Shown here piece after piece: positions 34,936 through 43,749 of a DNA stretch of 64,000 bases (the first letter of the stretch is position 1; the number at the start of each line of letters is the position of its first letter). The notes under the pieces were generated by a model. It was not told the origin of the DNA. It did not search any database and saw only the letters and a program-made list of their open reading frames with translations. The stretch spans positions 2,132,001-2,196,000 of the forward strand of contig NZ_JAOQNH010000001.1 in the NCBI RefSeq assembly GCF_025961205.1, read 5' to 3'. The DNA comes from Azospirillum fermentarium (GTDB lineage Bacteria; Pseudomonadota; Alphaproteobacteria; Azospirillales; Azospirillaceae). Both the position numbers and the translations under genes were made by a program.

Positions 34936-35235
34936 ATGCAGGTTCGGATCTATCAACCGGCTAAGACGGCCATGCAGTCCGGGCGGGCGAAGACTCATTA
35001 CTGGCTCTTGGAATACGAAATCGAAACCCCCCGCCGTCCCGAACCGCTGATGGGCTGGACGTCTTCGGGCGACACGCTCAACCAGGTCCGCCTGCGCTTT
35101 GAAAGCGCGGCGGAGGCCGTGGCCTTTGCGGAGAAGAAGGGGTGGGATTATGCGGTTCAGGACGCCCCCGTCCGCCGCGTGCGCCCGCGCAACTACGCCG
35201 ACAATTTCCGTCTGGACCGGCCCTCGCGCTGGTAA
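34936..35235 (+). CDS. ETC complex I subunit, NDUFS4-like
   Basis: 99 residues starting MQVRIYQPAKTAMQSGRAKT behind AAGGAGA. Matches the NADH dehydrogenase accessory subunit family (PF04800): WLLEYEIETPRRPEPLMGWT, SSGDTLNQVRLRFESAAEAV and AFAEKKGWDY. This supernumerary complex I subunit is shared by alphaproteobacteria and mitochondria. It stands alone between two tRNA genes. Confidence 0.92.
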   Translation: MQVRIYQPAKTAMQSGRAKTHYWLLEYEIETPRRPEPLMGWTSSGDTLNQVRLRFESAAEAVAFAEKKGWDYAVQDAPVRRVRPRNYADNFRLDRPSRW

Positions 35236-35253
35236 GGCGGGTTCACGACGGCA

Positions 35254-35330
35254 GGCCCCTTAGCTCAGTTGGATAGAGCAGCCGCCTTCTAAGCGGCAGG
35301 TCGCTGGTTCGAATCCAGCAGGGGTCGCCA
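35254..35330 (+). tRNA. tRNA-Arg (anticodon TCT)
   Basis: Acceptor GGCCCCT/AGGGGTC, anticodon arm GCCGC-CTTCTAA-GCGGC, T-arm CTGGTTCGAATCCAG, encoded CCA. AT-rich DNA begins shortly after it. Confidence 0.97.
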
Positions 35331-35351
35331 CCGTCCGCTGGACAGCAACAG

Positions 35352-35390
35352 AAAAACGGCACGCCGTGATTGCGGCGTGCCGTTTTTCTT
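35352..35390 (+). terminator. Terminator after tRNA-Arg
   Basis: ACGGCACGCCG - TGATTG - CGGCGTGCCGT followed by TTTTCTTT; a perfect 11-bp stem. Confidence 0.93.
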
Positions 35391-36090
35391 TGCCCGTTTC
35401 GCGGGCTATTGTTTGGCTATTTATTCAAATACAAACAAAAATTGCATTTCTTCTGACCAATCTCCTCGCCAGCGGATTTGTGGTTTTATTTCAATATGAT
35501 CGGCGAAACAAGGAAAGAAAAGAATACCATTGTATGGATTTTAAATTTGATAAATCCGCCTGTATGTTGCCTTGTATGATCTAAGCCATGATATTTATTA
35601 TCAATTTATCAAATTTGTAACGCGGGGGGTTGATAGCGGGCAAAAATTATGAGATCCCTAGTGATATAAGATAAGATCTAGATGATTATTCTCTATGCTC
35701 TTTTCGGTAGAGTCACTTGATGGTTCAGTTTTGTTTTGTGTTTTTGTTGTCGGTTTGGTTGAATTATTGATTTTTCAACGAGTATTTGGTGTGTTCAGTT
35801 GTGTTTTAACAACTTGCAAAGTTGATATTTTTTGATCGCGTTGTTTTTCGTCTCTTCCGAGAACGAAAGTCTGCCTTGTACGAACACGCAAGAAGCAACC
35901 GATCCATCATGGGAAGTGGGGCTGTGCCATGGTCTGGTTTTATTGCTGAAGAGGCGACACGGCCGCCCTGCATCAGAATGGTGCCGATCGTCCATGAACG
36001 GAATATCACCGCCTGTCATGCTGGGCCTTACCGCGGCGTTGCCATGACGGGGTGATTGCCGATGCCGCGCGGAATCCGCGGCGTTTGACC
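35391..36090. other. AT-rich region without a supported gene, downstream of tRNA-Arg
   Basis: About 700 bp with low GC, runs such as TTTATTATCAATTTATC, and only short frames that lack ribosome sites or domains. GC rises again after about 35930. No integrase, no IS ends and no duplicated tRNA 3' end were seen. It may be a decayed remnant of an element once inserted at the tRNA. Confidence 0.6.
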
Positions 36091-36105
36091 AAAGGAGAAA
36101 ATGGC

Positions 36106-36648
36106 ATGGATGCCGTTGAAAAGCTCACGAACCTGGATCTGCGCTTCATCGTCGATCAACTGGCCCAGCAGGGGATCGAGCGGGAACGGGCCACGCAGGC
36201 CACCGAAAAATACCGCCTGTTCCTGATGGCCGCCGCCAGGAATCCGCCGACGCCGCTGGTCCCCACCAAGGAGGTCGATGCCGCGTGGCACACCCACATG
36301 CTGAACCCGCTGCGGTACGTTACCATGTGCCAGGAGATTTTCGGCCACATCCTGGATCACGACCCCACCGTCTATGGCACCGAAGCCTATGAGCGGGCTT
36401 GGACTGAGACGCGCGCGTTGGTGGCCTATGGTGCTGAAATGCCGGAAAGCCCCTATGGGGTGAAGGCTGACGGTGCCGCGTGCTATTTGTCCCAGCCGGC
36501 GGCGGTGAAGGCCGAGGGTGCGGCCTGCTACCTGTCCCGGCCGGTGGCGGTGCAGGCCGAGGGTGCGGCGTGCTATTTGTCCCAGCCGGCGGCGGTGCAG
36601 GCCCAAGGGGCGGCGTGCTACCTGTCCCGGCCCGTCGGCACGGCGTAA
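36106..36648 (+). CDS. Glycine-rich-domain-protein-like domain joined to four Cys/Tyr repeats
   Basis: 180 residues behind a strong AAAGGAGA site. Residues about 10-100 resemble the GRDP/DUF1399-like family: helices, then KEVDAAWHTHMLNPLRYV and MCQEIFGHILDHDPTVYG with several His/Asp that could bind metal. Residues 119-178 are four 15-residue repeats with core GAACYLSxP, ending at GTA. There is no signal peptide or membrane helix. Each repeat has one Cys and one Tyr. This could be a repeat-core RiPP-like precursor, a metal-binding tail or a structural tail; no modifying enzyme lies nearby. The family call is by motif memory, the repeats are seen directly. Confidence 0.7.
   Translation: MDAVEKLTNLDLRFIVDQLAQQGIERERATQATEKYRLFLMAAARNPPTPLVPTKEVDAAWHTHMLNPLRYVTMCQEIFGHILDHDPTVYGTEAYERAWTETRALVAYGAEMPESPYGVKADGAACYLSQPAAVKAEGAACYLSRPVAVQAEGAACYLSQPAAVQAQGAACYLSRPVGTA
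36460..36639 (+). repeat. Four tandem 45-bp coding repeats
   Basis: Units start at 36460, 36505, 36550 and 36595. Units 1 and 3 share TGCTATTTGTCCCAGCC; units 2 and 4 share TGCTACCTGTCCCGGCC. The array is therefore a duplicated 90-bp dimer. Confidence 0.92.
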
Positions 36649-36847
36649 CAAAGCCACGGAGAACGCCCGGCCCGCAGTCTGCTGATGGGGCGGCGGGCCG
36701 TGCCGGCGCGATGTGTTCAAAGAGGGGTAATGTGCGGGGTGGCAGAGCATAAATCGGGTTCTGCCTCCCCCATCCATCCTCCATGCCAGGAGCCGATGTG
36801 ACCCAAGGCACACCGTCTTAAAAGCTCTTTTTTTCAAGGAGAATGGT
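36649..36847. other. Intergenic region between the repeat gene and tRNA-Gln
   Basis: About 200 bp. CGGCCCGC near 36667 can pair with GCGGGCCG near 36692, a possible transcript end for the repeat gene though without a T-run. A TTTTTTT run at about 36829 follows AAAAGCTC. No gene seen. Confidence 0.4.
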
Positions 36848-36922
36848 TGGCTGGGGCGCCAGGATTCGAACCTGGGAATGGCGGTACCAAAAACCGCTGC
36901 CTTACCGCTTGGCGACGCCCCA
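36848..36922 (-). tRNA. tRNA-Gln (anticodon TTG)
   Basis: Minus-strand cloverleaf with acceptor TGGGGCG/CGCCCCA, anticodon arm GCGGT-TTTTGGT-ACCGC, T-arm CCAGGTTCGAATCCTGG and encoded CCA. Confidence 0.96.
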
Positions 36923-36986
36923 ACGCTTGAGGTGCGGCACCATAATCAGAATGGCCGGGCGGTGCAACACCCAAAATGCGGGAAAA

Positions 36987-37604
36987 TCATCGGTCTGCCT
37001 CCTGCCCGTTCGACGGGGCGGCCAGAACCCGGCGGGACCATGGGCCGTGCCCCGTCGTCTCCAGCACCCGCCATCCCCGGTGGGTCAGGGTATGGGAAAG
37101 CAGGCGGTTCATCCACCCATGCCCGGCCAGAAACACCGGTCCCGCCGCCACCGCGTCTTCCAGAACGGTGCAGGCCTGGGCGGCCCGGTCCCGGACGGCG
37201 GCGGCACTCTCACACCCGCCGGCGCCCGCCAGCCAGAGGGCGCGGGCCACAACGGTCCAGGCCACCATGGGAAGATGGAGTGGCAGGGATGGGACCGGAA
37301 GCGGGGCTTCGTCAAACAGGGGCAGGGAGCGGGCCGGGCGTCCGGGCGCCAGCACCGCCGCCGAGGCCAGCGAGCGGGGCAGAGAGCTTGCAAACACCGT
37401 CGCGGAGCCACCGGCCAGCGCCGCCAGATCCGGTGGTGGCGGGCGCGATGGGTCCAGCGGCGCCCGGTCATAGGCGGCCAAGAAATCCCGGAACGCGGCC
37501 GGGCCGCCAAAGCGCCGGGTGGACGGAGCCACCCGGCCATGGCGGGCCAGAATGATGATCCGGCGATCCGTGGAACCATCCATGGAGCCAGCGGTGCCCG
37601 TCAC
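36987..37604 (-). CDS. Histidine phosphatase family protein
   Basis: 205 residues. The phosphohistidine motif is LARHGRV (RHG near residue 22), the second Arg is in FASSLPRSLASA, the acid residue may be in PLFDEAPLP, and the late His is FLAGHGWMN. The motif lacks the E/T usually following RHG, so it is a divergent phosphoglycerate-mutase-like phosphatase. GTG at 37604 overlaps the parE stop by four bases; ATG 37583 is the alternative start. Confidence 0.82.
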   Translation of the reverse strand: MTGTAGSMDGSTDRRIIILARHGRVAPSTRRFGGPAAFRDFLAAYDRAPLDPSRPPPPDLAALAGGSATVFASSLPRSLASAAVLAPGRPARSLPLFDEAPLPVPSLPLHLPMVAWTVVARALWLAGAGGCESAAAVRDRAAQACTVLEDAVAAGPVFLAGHGWMNRLLSHTLTHRGWRVLETTGHGPWSRRVLAAPSNGQEADR

Positions 37605-39586
37605 ACGTCGATGTCGCTGACGAACTTGGCATTGTCCTGAATGAACTGGAACCGCAGTTCGGGGCGGCGGCCCATCAGGCTTTCCACCAGCGACCGGGTG
37701 CGGTCGGCCTCGGCCTTTTCCTCGGGATCGGCGGGGTTGGGCACCACCACCCGCAGCAGCGTGCGCCGCGACGGGTCCATGGTGGTTTCCTTCAACTGCT
37801 GCGGCATCATCTCGCCCAAGCCTTTGAAACGGCTGATGTCCACTTTCTTGCCCTTGAACAGCCGGGCCATCAGCTCGTCCTTGTGGGCGTCGTCGCGGGC
37901 ATAGAGCGACTTGCCCCCGTGGCTCAGACGGTAGAGCGGCGGCAGCGCCAGGTAAAGATGTCCCTGATGAATCAGATCCGGCATTTCCCGGTAGAAGAAG
38001 GTCATCAGCAGCGATGCGATGTGGGCGCCGTCCACGTCGGCGTCGGTCATGATGATGACCCGCTCGTACCGCAGCTTGTCGGTGGAGAAATCCTTCCCCA
38101 CGCCGCAGCCCAGCGCCTGCACCAGATCGTTCAGTTCCTGGTTGGCCTTCATCTTGTCGGCGGACGCGCTGGCCACGTTCAGGATCTTGCCGCGCAGGGG
38201 CAGGATGGCCTGGGTCTCGCGGTTGCGCGCCTGCTTGGCCGAGCCGCCCGCCGAGTCACCCTCCACCAGGAACAGTTCGGTGCCGTCGGCGTTGTTGCGG
38301 GAGCAGTCGGCCAGCTTCCCGGGCAGGCGCAGGCGGCGGGTGGCGGTCTTGCGCGCCGTGTCCTTCACCTGCTTGCGCCGGGCGCGCTCCTCGGCCTTTT
38401 CGATCAGACGTTCCAGCAGCGCGTTGGCGGCGGCGGGATCGCCGGACAGCCAGTGGTCGAAGTGGTCCTTGACCGCCGCTTCCACCAGCTTCTGCGCTTC
38501 CTGCGTGACCAGCTTGTCCTTGGTCTGGCCCTGGAAATGGGGTTCGCGGATGAACACCGACAGCAGCACGCAGCATTCGCCGATCACGTCGTCGGCGGTG
38601 ATCTGCCCGGCCCGCTTGTTGTTGGTCAGCTCGCCATAGCCCTTCACCCCGCGGGTGAGCGCCGTGCGCAGGCCCGCCTCGTGGGTGCCGCCCTGGGGGG
38701 TGGGCACGGTGTTGCAATAGGTGTGGGAGAAGCCCTCGTCATCCTCCGGCCATGCCACCGCCCATTCCACGCGGCCCTGGCCGTTGGGGAACTCCACCTC
38801 GCCCGCGAAGGGGGAGGGGGTGAGGGTCTTGCGCCCCTTCAACGCCGCGGTCAGGTAATCGCGCAGGCCGCCGGGAAAATGCAGAGTCTCCTGCGCCGGC
38901 GTGGCGGCGTCGGAAGCCAGCAGAACCGGATCGCAGCTCCAGCGGATTTCCACGCCGCGAAACAGGTACGCCTTCGACCGTGCCAGCCGGTAGAGCCGGT
39001 GGGGTTCGAAGCGGGCCTGTTCGCCGAAGATCTCGGGATCGGGGTGAAAGCGCACGGTGGTGCCGCGGCGGTTGTTGACGGCACCCTGGCGGGCCAGCGG
39101 CCCCTGGGGTGCGCCGCGGCTGTAATCCTGGGTGTAGAGCTGGCGGTCGCGCGCCACCTCGACCCGCAGCTTGTCGGTCAGCGCGTTCACAACCGACAGC
39201 CCGACGCCGTGCAGGCCGCCCGACGTCTGATAAACCTTATTGGAGAACTTGCCGCCCGAATGCAGCGTGGTCAGGATCACCTCCAGCGCCGATTTGCCGG
39301 GGTACTTGGGGTGATCGTCCACCGGGATGCCGCGGCCGTTGTCGCGCACCGTCACCGTGCCGTCGGATGCCAGCTCCAGGTCGATGCGGCTGGCGAAACC
39401 CGCCACCGCCTCGTCCATGGCGTTGTCCAGCACCTCGGCCACCAGATGGTGCAGGGCGCGGTCGTCGGTGCCGCCGATATACATGCCGGGGCGGCGGCGC
39501 ACCGGTTCCAGCCCCTCCAGAACCTCGATGTCCTGGGCGGAGTAAGTGCCATCGGTGCGGCCGGTGTTCTCGAAAAGATCGCTCAT
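37601..39586 (-). CDS. parE: DNA topoisomerase IV subunit B
   Basis: ATPase subunit of the decatenating topoisomerase. 661 residues. ATP-site motifs are EVLDNAMDEAVAG, VRDNGRGIPVD and QTSGGLHGVGLSVVNAL. The TOPRIM domain has LFLVEGDSAGGSAKQARNR and MTDADVDGAHI, and the C-terminus shows RFKGLGEMMPQQL. Length and QTSGGLHGVG favour ParE over GyrB. The start ATG gives MSDLFENTGRTDGTYSAQDI. Confidence 0.93.
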   Translation of the reverse strand: MSDLFENTGRTDGTYSAQDIEVLEGLEPVRRRPGMYIGGTDDRALHHLVAEVLDNAMDEAVAGFASRIDLELASDGTVTVRDNGRGIPVDDHPKYPGKSALEVILTTLHSGGKFSNKVYQTSGGLHGVGLSVVNALTDKLRVEVARDRQLYTQDYSRGAPQGPLARQGAVNNRRGTTVRFHPDPEIFGEQARFEPHRLYRLARSKAYLFRGVEIRWSCDPVLLASDAATPAQETLHFPGGLRDYLTAALKGRKTLTPSPFAGEVEFPNGQGRVEWAVAWPEDDEGFSHTYCNTVPTPQGGTHEAGLRTALTRGVKGYGELTNNKRAGQITADDVIGECCVLLSVFIREPHFQGQTKDKLVTQEAQKLVEAAVKDHFDHWLSGDPAAANALLERLIEKAEERARRKQVKDTARKTATRRLRLPGKLADCSRNNADGTELFLVEGDSAGGSAKQARNRETQAILPLRGKILNVASASADKMKANQELNDLVQALGCGVGKDFSTDKLRYERVIIMTDADVDGAHIASLLMTFFYREMPDLIHQGHLYLALPPLYRLSHGGKSLYARDDAHKDELMARLFKGKKVDISRFKGLGEMMPQQLKETTMDPSRRTLLRVVVPNPADPEEKAEADRTRSLVESLMGRRPELRFQFIQDNAKFVSDIDV

Positions 39587-39720
39587 GGGGTGATAATAGG
39601 AATATCGTCTTGTCAACGCAAGCGGCAACCGGTCCGGCAGACATGCGGCCCGGCATGGTCTGGATGTTGTATAGACCGGCACCCATGTTTTGTCGGCGCT
39701 TTTTTCGGGAAGGATGTTGC

Positions 39721-40164
39721 ATGAGCGAAAATTTGTCCGGCGAGACGGTGCCGCCGGAGATCATGGAAAGCCTGGACAGCGGCCCGGCCCTGCGCACCAT
39801 CGCCATGCCGGCGGACGCCAATCCCAACGGGGACATCTTCGGCGGCTGGATCCTGTCGCAGATGGATCTGGCCGGGGCCGTCGCTGCCAAGCGTGTGGCC
39901 AAGGGCCGTGTCGCCACCGTGGGCATCGAGGCCATGAGCTTTCACCAGCCGGTGCTGATCGGCGACGAGGTGAGTTGCTTTGCCAACGTGGTGCGGGTCG
40001 GCCGCACCTCCATCCAGGTACGGGTTGAAACCTGGGCGCGGCGCCCGTCGCGGCCCGGCGCGGCGGGGGAGGTGGTCAAGGTCACTCAGGGTCTGTTCAC
40101 CTTCGTCGCCATCGACGACCAGCGCCGCCCCCGCCCGGTGCCGGCGGACAAGCCTACTCTTTAA
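39721..40164 (+). CDS. YciA-type acyl-CoA thioesterase
   Basis: 147-residue hotdog protein hydrolysing acyl-CoAs. The core ALRTIAMPADANPNGDIFGG with WILSQMDLAGAVAAKR is the YciA/BACH motif with the conserved Asn and Asp. It is divergent from parE and its end overlaps the convergent small lipoprotein gene by four bases. Confidence 0.9.
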   Translation: MSENLSGETVPPEIMESLDSGPALRTIAMPADANPNGDIFGGWILSQMDLAGAVAAKRVAKGRVATVGIEAMSFHQPVLIGDEVSCFANVVRVGRTSIQVRVETWARRPSRPGAAGEVVKVTQGLFTFVAIDDQRRPRPVPADKPTL

Positions 40165-40400
40165 GGAGGTGTGCCGGTGGGGCCGCCGGGCAGGGGGCGG
40201 GTGGCCTCGCTGCCGGACATGCCGGTGGGGCCCGGCGTTCCGGGGGAATTGACGCGGGGCTGTGCCTCCACCGTCGGTGCGGGCGTGGTGCTTTGGGCCG
40301 CGGGCGGCGGGGTGGCGGGTGTTTTCTGATCGCTCTCGTCACACGCGGACAAGGCGAGCCCAAGCGGAAGCAGGGCTGCAAGCCAAAGGGGGCGTCTCAT
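40161..40400 (-). CDS. Small Pro/Thr-rich lipoprotein
   Basis: 79 residues behind GAGGAGTG. The signal MRRPLWLAALLPLGLALSAC has lipobox LSAC at 17-20, followed by DESDQ and a disordered Pro/Thr/Gly tail. No domain. Asp at +2 would favour inner-membrane retention by the E. coli rule. Function unknown. Confidence 0.75.
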   Translation of the reverse strand: MRRPLWLAALLPLGLALSACDESDQKTPATPPPAAQSTTPAPTVEAQPRVNSPGTPGPTGMSGSEATRPLPGGPTGTPP

Positions 40401-40615
40401 CGGATCACTCCTCGGATCATGGTTTGACTGGTTGCTTCCCAACAGGGCCGGCGGGCAAAAATTGCCGATGCTTGGGCAAAATTTGCCCGTTGCTCATAAA
40501 ATTGCCATCTCGTCTTTTGCAATGCCGTAACCTAAAGTTATAGCAGCCTCCTGTTCTCTCCGGTTTCTTCGGATTTCCGTTGACGGCTTGGCCGTAACAT
40601 GATTCCATCCGGTCC

Positions 40616-41005
40616 ATGACGCTGATGACATCCATGACCGACGTTCTGGCCCGCGCGGCCAGGAGCGTGCTTCGCCAGGTGATCGGGCCTGCGATCGGGG
40701 CTTCGATCGTGGCCTACTTCATCTATTACGCCGTTCAGGGTGACCGGGGGGTCATCGCGTTGCGCCATCTCCAGTCGGAAATCACCGAAGCGCAGAAAGT
40801 CCTCGACGATGTGAAGGGCGAGCGGATGCGCATGGAACGCCGCGCCCAGCTTCTGCGCGACGACAATCTGGACCCCGACATGCTGGAAGAACGGGCCCGC
40901 GCCATGCTGAACCTGACTCACCCAAACGAGGTCATCGTTCCGCTGCCGGCTCTGCCGAAAGAGGCCGATTCGCAGGCGGCGCCAAAGCCGCTCGCCAAGA
41001 ATTAA
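40616..41005 (+). CDS. ftsB: Septum formation initiator FtsB (DivIC family)
   Basis: 129 residues. One membrane helix (GPAIGASIVAYFIYYAVQG, about 24-42), then a coiled coil (LRHLQSEITEAQKVLDDVKG) and the DivIC-type end DDNLDPDMLEERARAMLNLT. It links FtsQ and FtsL at the septum. Upstream of pdhA, the usual alphaproteobacterial position. Three ATGs are clustered at 40616-40634, so the exact start is uncertain. Confidence 0.85.
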   Translation: MTLMTSMTDVLARAARSVLRQVIGPAIGASIVAYFIYYAVQGDRGVIALRHLQSEITEAQKVLDDVKGERMRMERRAQLLRDDNLDPDMLEERARAMLNLTHPNEVIVPLPALPKEADSQAAPKPLAKN

Positions 41006-41075
41006 CTCGAATACAGTTAAAAGAAGCCGCACAAGGCCCCGAGGAAGCGCCCCGAGAAGCATCAGGAAATCAGCC

Positions 41076-41111
41076 GATTAACCGATACCGGGTTAATCTG
41101 AATTTTTCTAT
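41076..41111 (+). terminator. Probable terminator after ftsB
   Basis: GATTAACC - 7-nt loop - GGTTAATC, then TGAATTTTTC. The stem is perfect but AT-rich and the T-run is displaced by four bases. It separates ftsB from pdhA, whose promoter must lie in 41112-41252. Confidence 0.6.
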
Positions 41112-41252
41112 ATAGAACAGCACCTTGCAGACCCGTTGCTTGTCAGGTAGGTTTCGCGGCGCTTAACTCTCGCAATCAAGATGCGGCGGCCGGATTCCCT
41201 TGGGTGCACAAGGTTCCCCCGCCCGCCGCGCACACGCTAGGGGGGAGAACCC

Positions 41253-42269
41253 ATGGCAGCGTCACGAAGCCGCAAGGCGCCGAACGAGACCGCCGCGCCG
41301 GCCGAAGCCGTCACGCACGACGAGCTTCTCGGCTATTACAAGGAAATGCTGCTGATCCGCCGTTTCGAGGAAAAGGCCGGCCAGCTTTACGGCATGGGCC
41401 TGATCGGCGGCTTCTGCCACCTCTACATCGGCCAGGAAGCCGTGGTGGTGGGTGTGCAGGCGGCGCTGAACCCCGGTGACACCGTGATCACCAGCTACCG
41501 CGACCACGGCCACATGCTGGCCTGCGGTATGGATGCCAAGGGCGTGATGGCCGAGCTGACCGGCCGCCGCGGCGGGTATTCCAAGGGCAAGGGCGGCTCG
41601 ATGCACATGTTCAGCCGCGAGAAGAATTTCTACGGCGGCCACGGCATCGTCGGCGGTCAGGTGCCGCTGGGCACCGGGCTGGCCTTCGGTCACAAGTACC
41701 TGAAGGACAACGGCGTTTGCACCTGCTATCTGGGGGACGGCGCCGTTAACCAGGGTCAGGTTTACGAAAGCTTCAACATGGCGGCGCTGTGGAAGCTGCC
41801 GGTTGTCTACATCATCGAGAACAACAAGTATGCCATGGGCACCTCGCAGGAGCGAGCCTCTGCGGGTGAACTGCACCAGCGCGGTGCGGCGTACGGCATT
41901 CCAGGGTATCAGGTGAACGGCATGGACGTCCTGGACGTCAAGGCCGCCGCCGACGAATGGGTGGATTGGGTGCGCGCCGGCAACGGCCCCGTCATCCTGG
42001 AGATGAAGACCTACCGCTACCGCGGCCACTCCATGTCCGACCCGGCCAAGTACCGCACCAAGGAAGAAGTCGAGAAGATGCGGACCGAATCCGATCCCAT
42101 CGACCGGCTGAAGAAGATCCTTCTGGAGCGCGGTGTGGCCACCGAGGAGTCGCTGAAGGAGATCGACCGCGAGGTCAAGGCCGTGGTGTCGGAATCGGCG
42201 GAGTTCGCCCAGCAGAGCCCCGAACCCGATCCTTCGGAGCTGTACACCGACGTCCTCATCGAGGGCTGA
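41253..42269 (+). CDS. pdhA: Pyruvate dehydrogenase E1 alpha subunit
   Basis: Thiamine-dependent decarboxylase subunit of the pyruvate dehydrogenase complex, 338 residues. The TPP motif is GDGAVNQGQVYESFNMAALW and then ENNKYAMGTS (about 165-200). The loop YRYRGHSMSDPAKYRTKEE is the regulated loop in mitochondrial homologues. GGGGGGAGA precedes the ATG. First gene of pdhA-pdhB-pdhC-lpd. Confidence 0.96.
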   Translation: MAASRSRKAPNETAAPAEAVTHDELLGYYKEMLLIRRFEEKAGQLYGMGLIGGFCHLYIGQEAVVVGVQAALNPGDTVITSYRDHGHMLACGMDAKGVMAELTGRRGGYSKGKGGSMHMFSREKNFYGGHGIVGGQVPLGTGLAFGHKYLKDNGVCTCYLGDGAVNQGQVYESFNMAALWKLPVVYIIENNKYAMGTSQERASAGELHQRGAAYGIPGYQVNGMDVLDVKAAADEWVDWVRAGNGPVILEMKTYRYRGHSMSDPAKYRTKEEVEKMRTESDPIDRLKKILLERGVATEESLKEIDREVKAVVSESAEFAQQSPEPDPSELYTDVLIEG

Positions 42270-42351
42270 GCGCAACAACCGCGGATTTCCCGCGGGTGGG
42301 GCGCCGGGCCGTGAAGGCCCCTGAGCCGCCCGCCTGCGGACGGAGGAAGCT

Positions 42352-43737
42352 ATGCCGATCGAAGTGCTGATGCCGGCCCTGTCGCCCACGATGACCGAGG
42401 GCAAGCTGGCCAAATGGGTCAAGAAGGAAGGTGACGCGGTGAAGTCCGGCGACGTGATCGCCGAGATCGAAACCGACAAGGCCACCATGGAAGTCGAAGC
42501 GGTGGACGAAGGCCGCATCGGTAAGATCCTGGTCGCCGAGGGCACCGAGAACGTGGCGGTGAACACCCCCATCGCCGTGCTGCTGGAAGAGGGCGAGGAC
42601 GCCTCGGCCATCGCCGGCGGCGAAAAGCCCAAGACCGCGGCCCTGCCGTCGGTGAAGGGCGACGAGGCGCCCGCCGCCTCCACCCTGCCGGCCACCCCGG
42701 CCAGCGGGCCGGCGGCCCCGCCGCCGTCGGACGAGGACAAGTTCTTCGAAAAGACCGTCAAGCGCACCGTGCGTGAAGCGCTGCGCGACGCCATGGCCGA
42801 AGAAATGCGCCGTGACGAAAAGGTCTTCGTCATGGGTGAAGAGGTCGCCCAGTATCAGGGCGCCTACAAGGTCACCCAGAACCTGCTCCAGGAATTCGGC
42901 CCCGACCGCGTGATCGACACCCCGATCACCGAATATGGCTTTTCCGGTCTGGCCGTGGGTGCGGGTTTCAAGGGTCTGCGGCCGGTCGTGGAATTCATGA
43001 CCTTCAACTTCGCCATGCAGGCCATCGACCACATCATCAATTCGGCGGCCAAGACCCTTTACATGTCCGGCGGTCAGATGGGGTGCCCCATCGTGTTCCG
43101 CGGTCCCAACGGGGCGGCGGCCCGCGTGGGTGCGCAGCACTCGCAGGATTATGCCTCGTGGTACGCCCATTGCCCGGGCCTGAAGGTGGTGTCGCCCTAT
43201 TCGGCGGCGGATGCCAAGGGCCTGCTGAAGGCGGCGATCCGTGATCCGAACCCGGTGGTGTTCCTGGAAAACGAAATCCTCTACGGCCAGTCGTTCGACG
43301 TGCCGGAGAGCGAGGATTTCATCGTTCCCATCGGCCGGGCCAAGATCGTGCGCGCCGGCAAGGATGTGACCATCACCGCCTATTCCCTGATGGTCGGCCA
43401 CGCGCTGGCCGCCGCGGAAGCGCTGGCGAAGGAAGGCATCGACGCCGAGGTCATCGACCTGCGCACCATCCGTCCGCTGGACGTCCACACCATCGTGGAA
43501 AGCGTGAAGAAGACCAACCGGCTGGTGTCGGTGGAAGAAGGCTGGCCGGTGTGCGGCATCGGGTCGGAAATGGCGGCCATCGCCATGGATCACGCCTTCG
43601 ACCATCTCGACGCCCCGGTGGTGCGTGTGCATGGCGTGGACGTTCCCATGCCCTACGCCGCGAACCTGGAAAAGCTGGCGCTGCCGCAGGTCGAGCACAT
43701 CGTCGCTGCGGCCAAGAAAGTGCTTTATCGCGGTTGA
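42352..43737 (+). CDS. pdhB: Pyruvate dehydrogenase E1 beta subunit with N-terminal lipoyl domain
   Basis: 461 residues. A lipoyl domain (1-78, lysine in [15 protein letters not shown]) is followed by an Ala/Pro linker (about 90-128). The E1-beta domain follows ([57 protein letters not shown]). The extra lipoyl domain on E1-beta is a known alphaproteobacterial feature. Its lipoyl DNA contains 50 bp identical to pdhC. Confidence 0.96.
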   Translation: MPIEVLMPALSPTMTEGKLAKWVKKEGDAVKSGDVIAEIETDKATMEVEAVDEGRIGKILVAEGTENVAVNTPIAVLLEEGEDASAIAGGEKPKTAALPSVKGDEAPAASTLPATPASGPAAPPPSDEDKFFEKTVKRTVREALRDAMAEEMRRDEKVFVMGEEVAQYQGAYKVTQNLLQEFGPDRVIDTPITEYGFSGLAVGAGFKGLRPVVEFMTFNFAMQAIDHIINSAAKTLYMSGGQMGCPIVFRGPNGAAARVGAQHSQDYASWYAHCPGLKVVSPYSAADAKGLLKAAIRDPNPVVFLENEILYGQSFDVPESEDFIVPIGRAKIVRAGKDVTITAYSLMVGHALAAAEALAKEGIDAEVIDLRTIRPLDVHTIVESVKKTNRLVSVEEGWPVCGIGSEMAAIAMDHAFDHLDAPVVRVHGVDVPMPYAANLEKLALPQVEHIVAAAKKVLYRG

Positions 43738-43749
43738 GGAGACGGGACC

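Noticed and set aside
35366-36055. Short frames in the AT-rich region
   Set aside because: No ribosome sites, overlapping on both strands, no recognisable sequence.
35254-36922. Attachment-site duplication of the tRNA-Arg 3' end
   Set aside because: The only similar string nearby is the ordinary T-arm of tRNA-Gln on the other strand; no direct repeat of the tRNA-Arg end was found.
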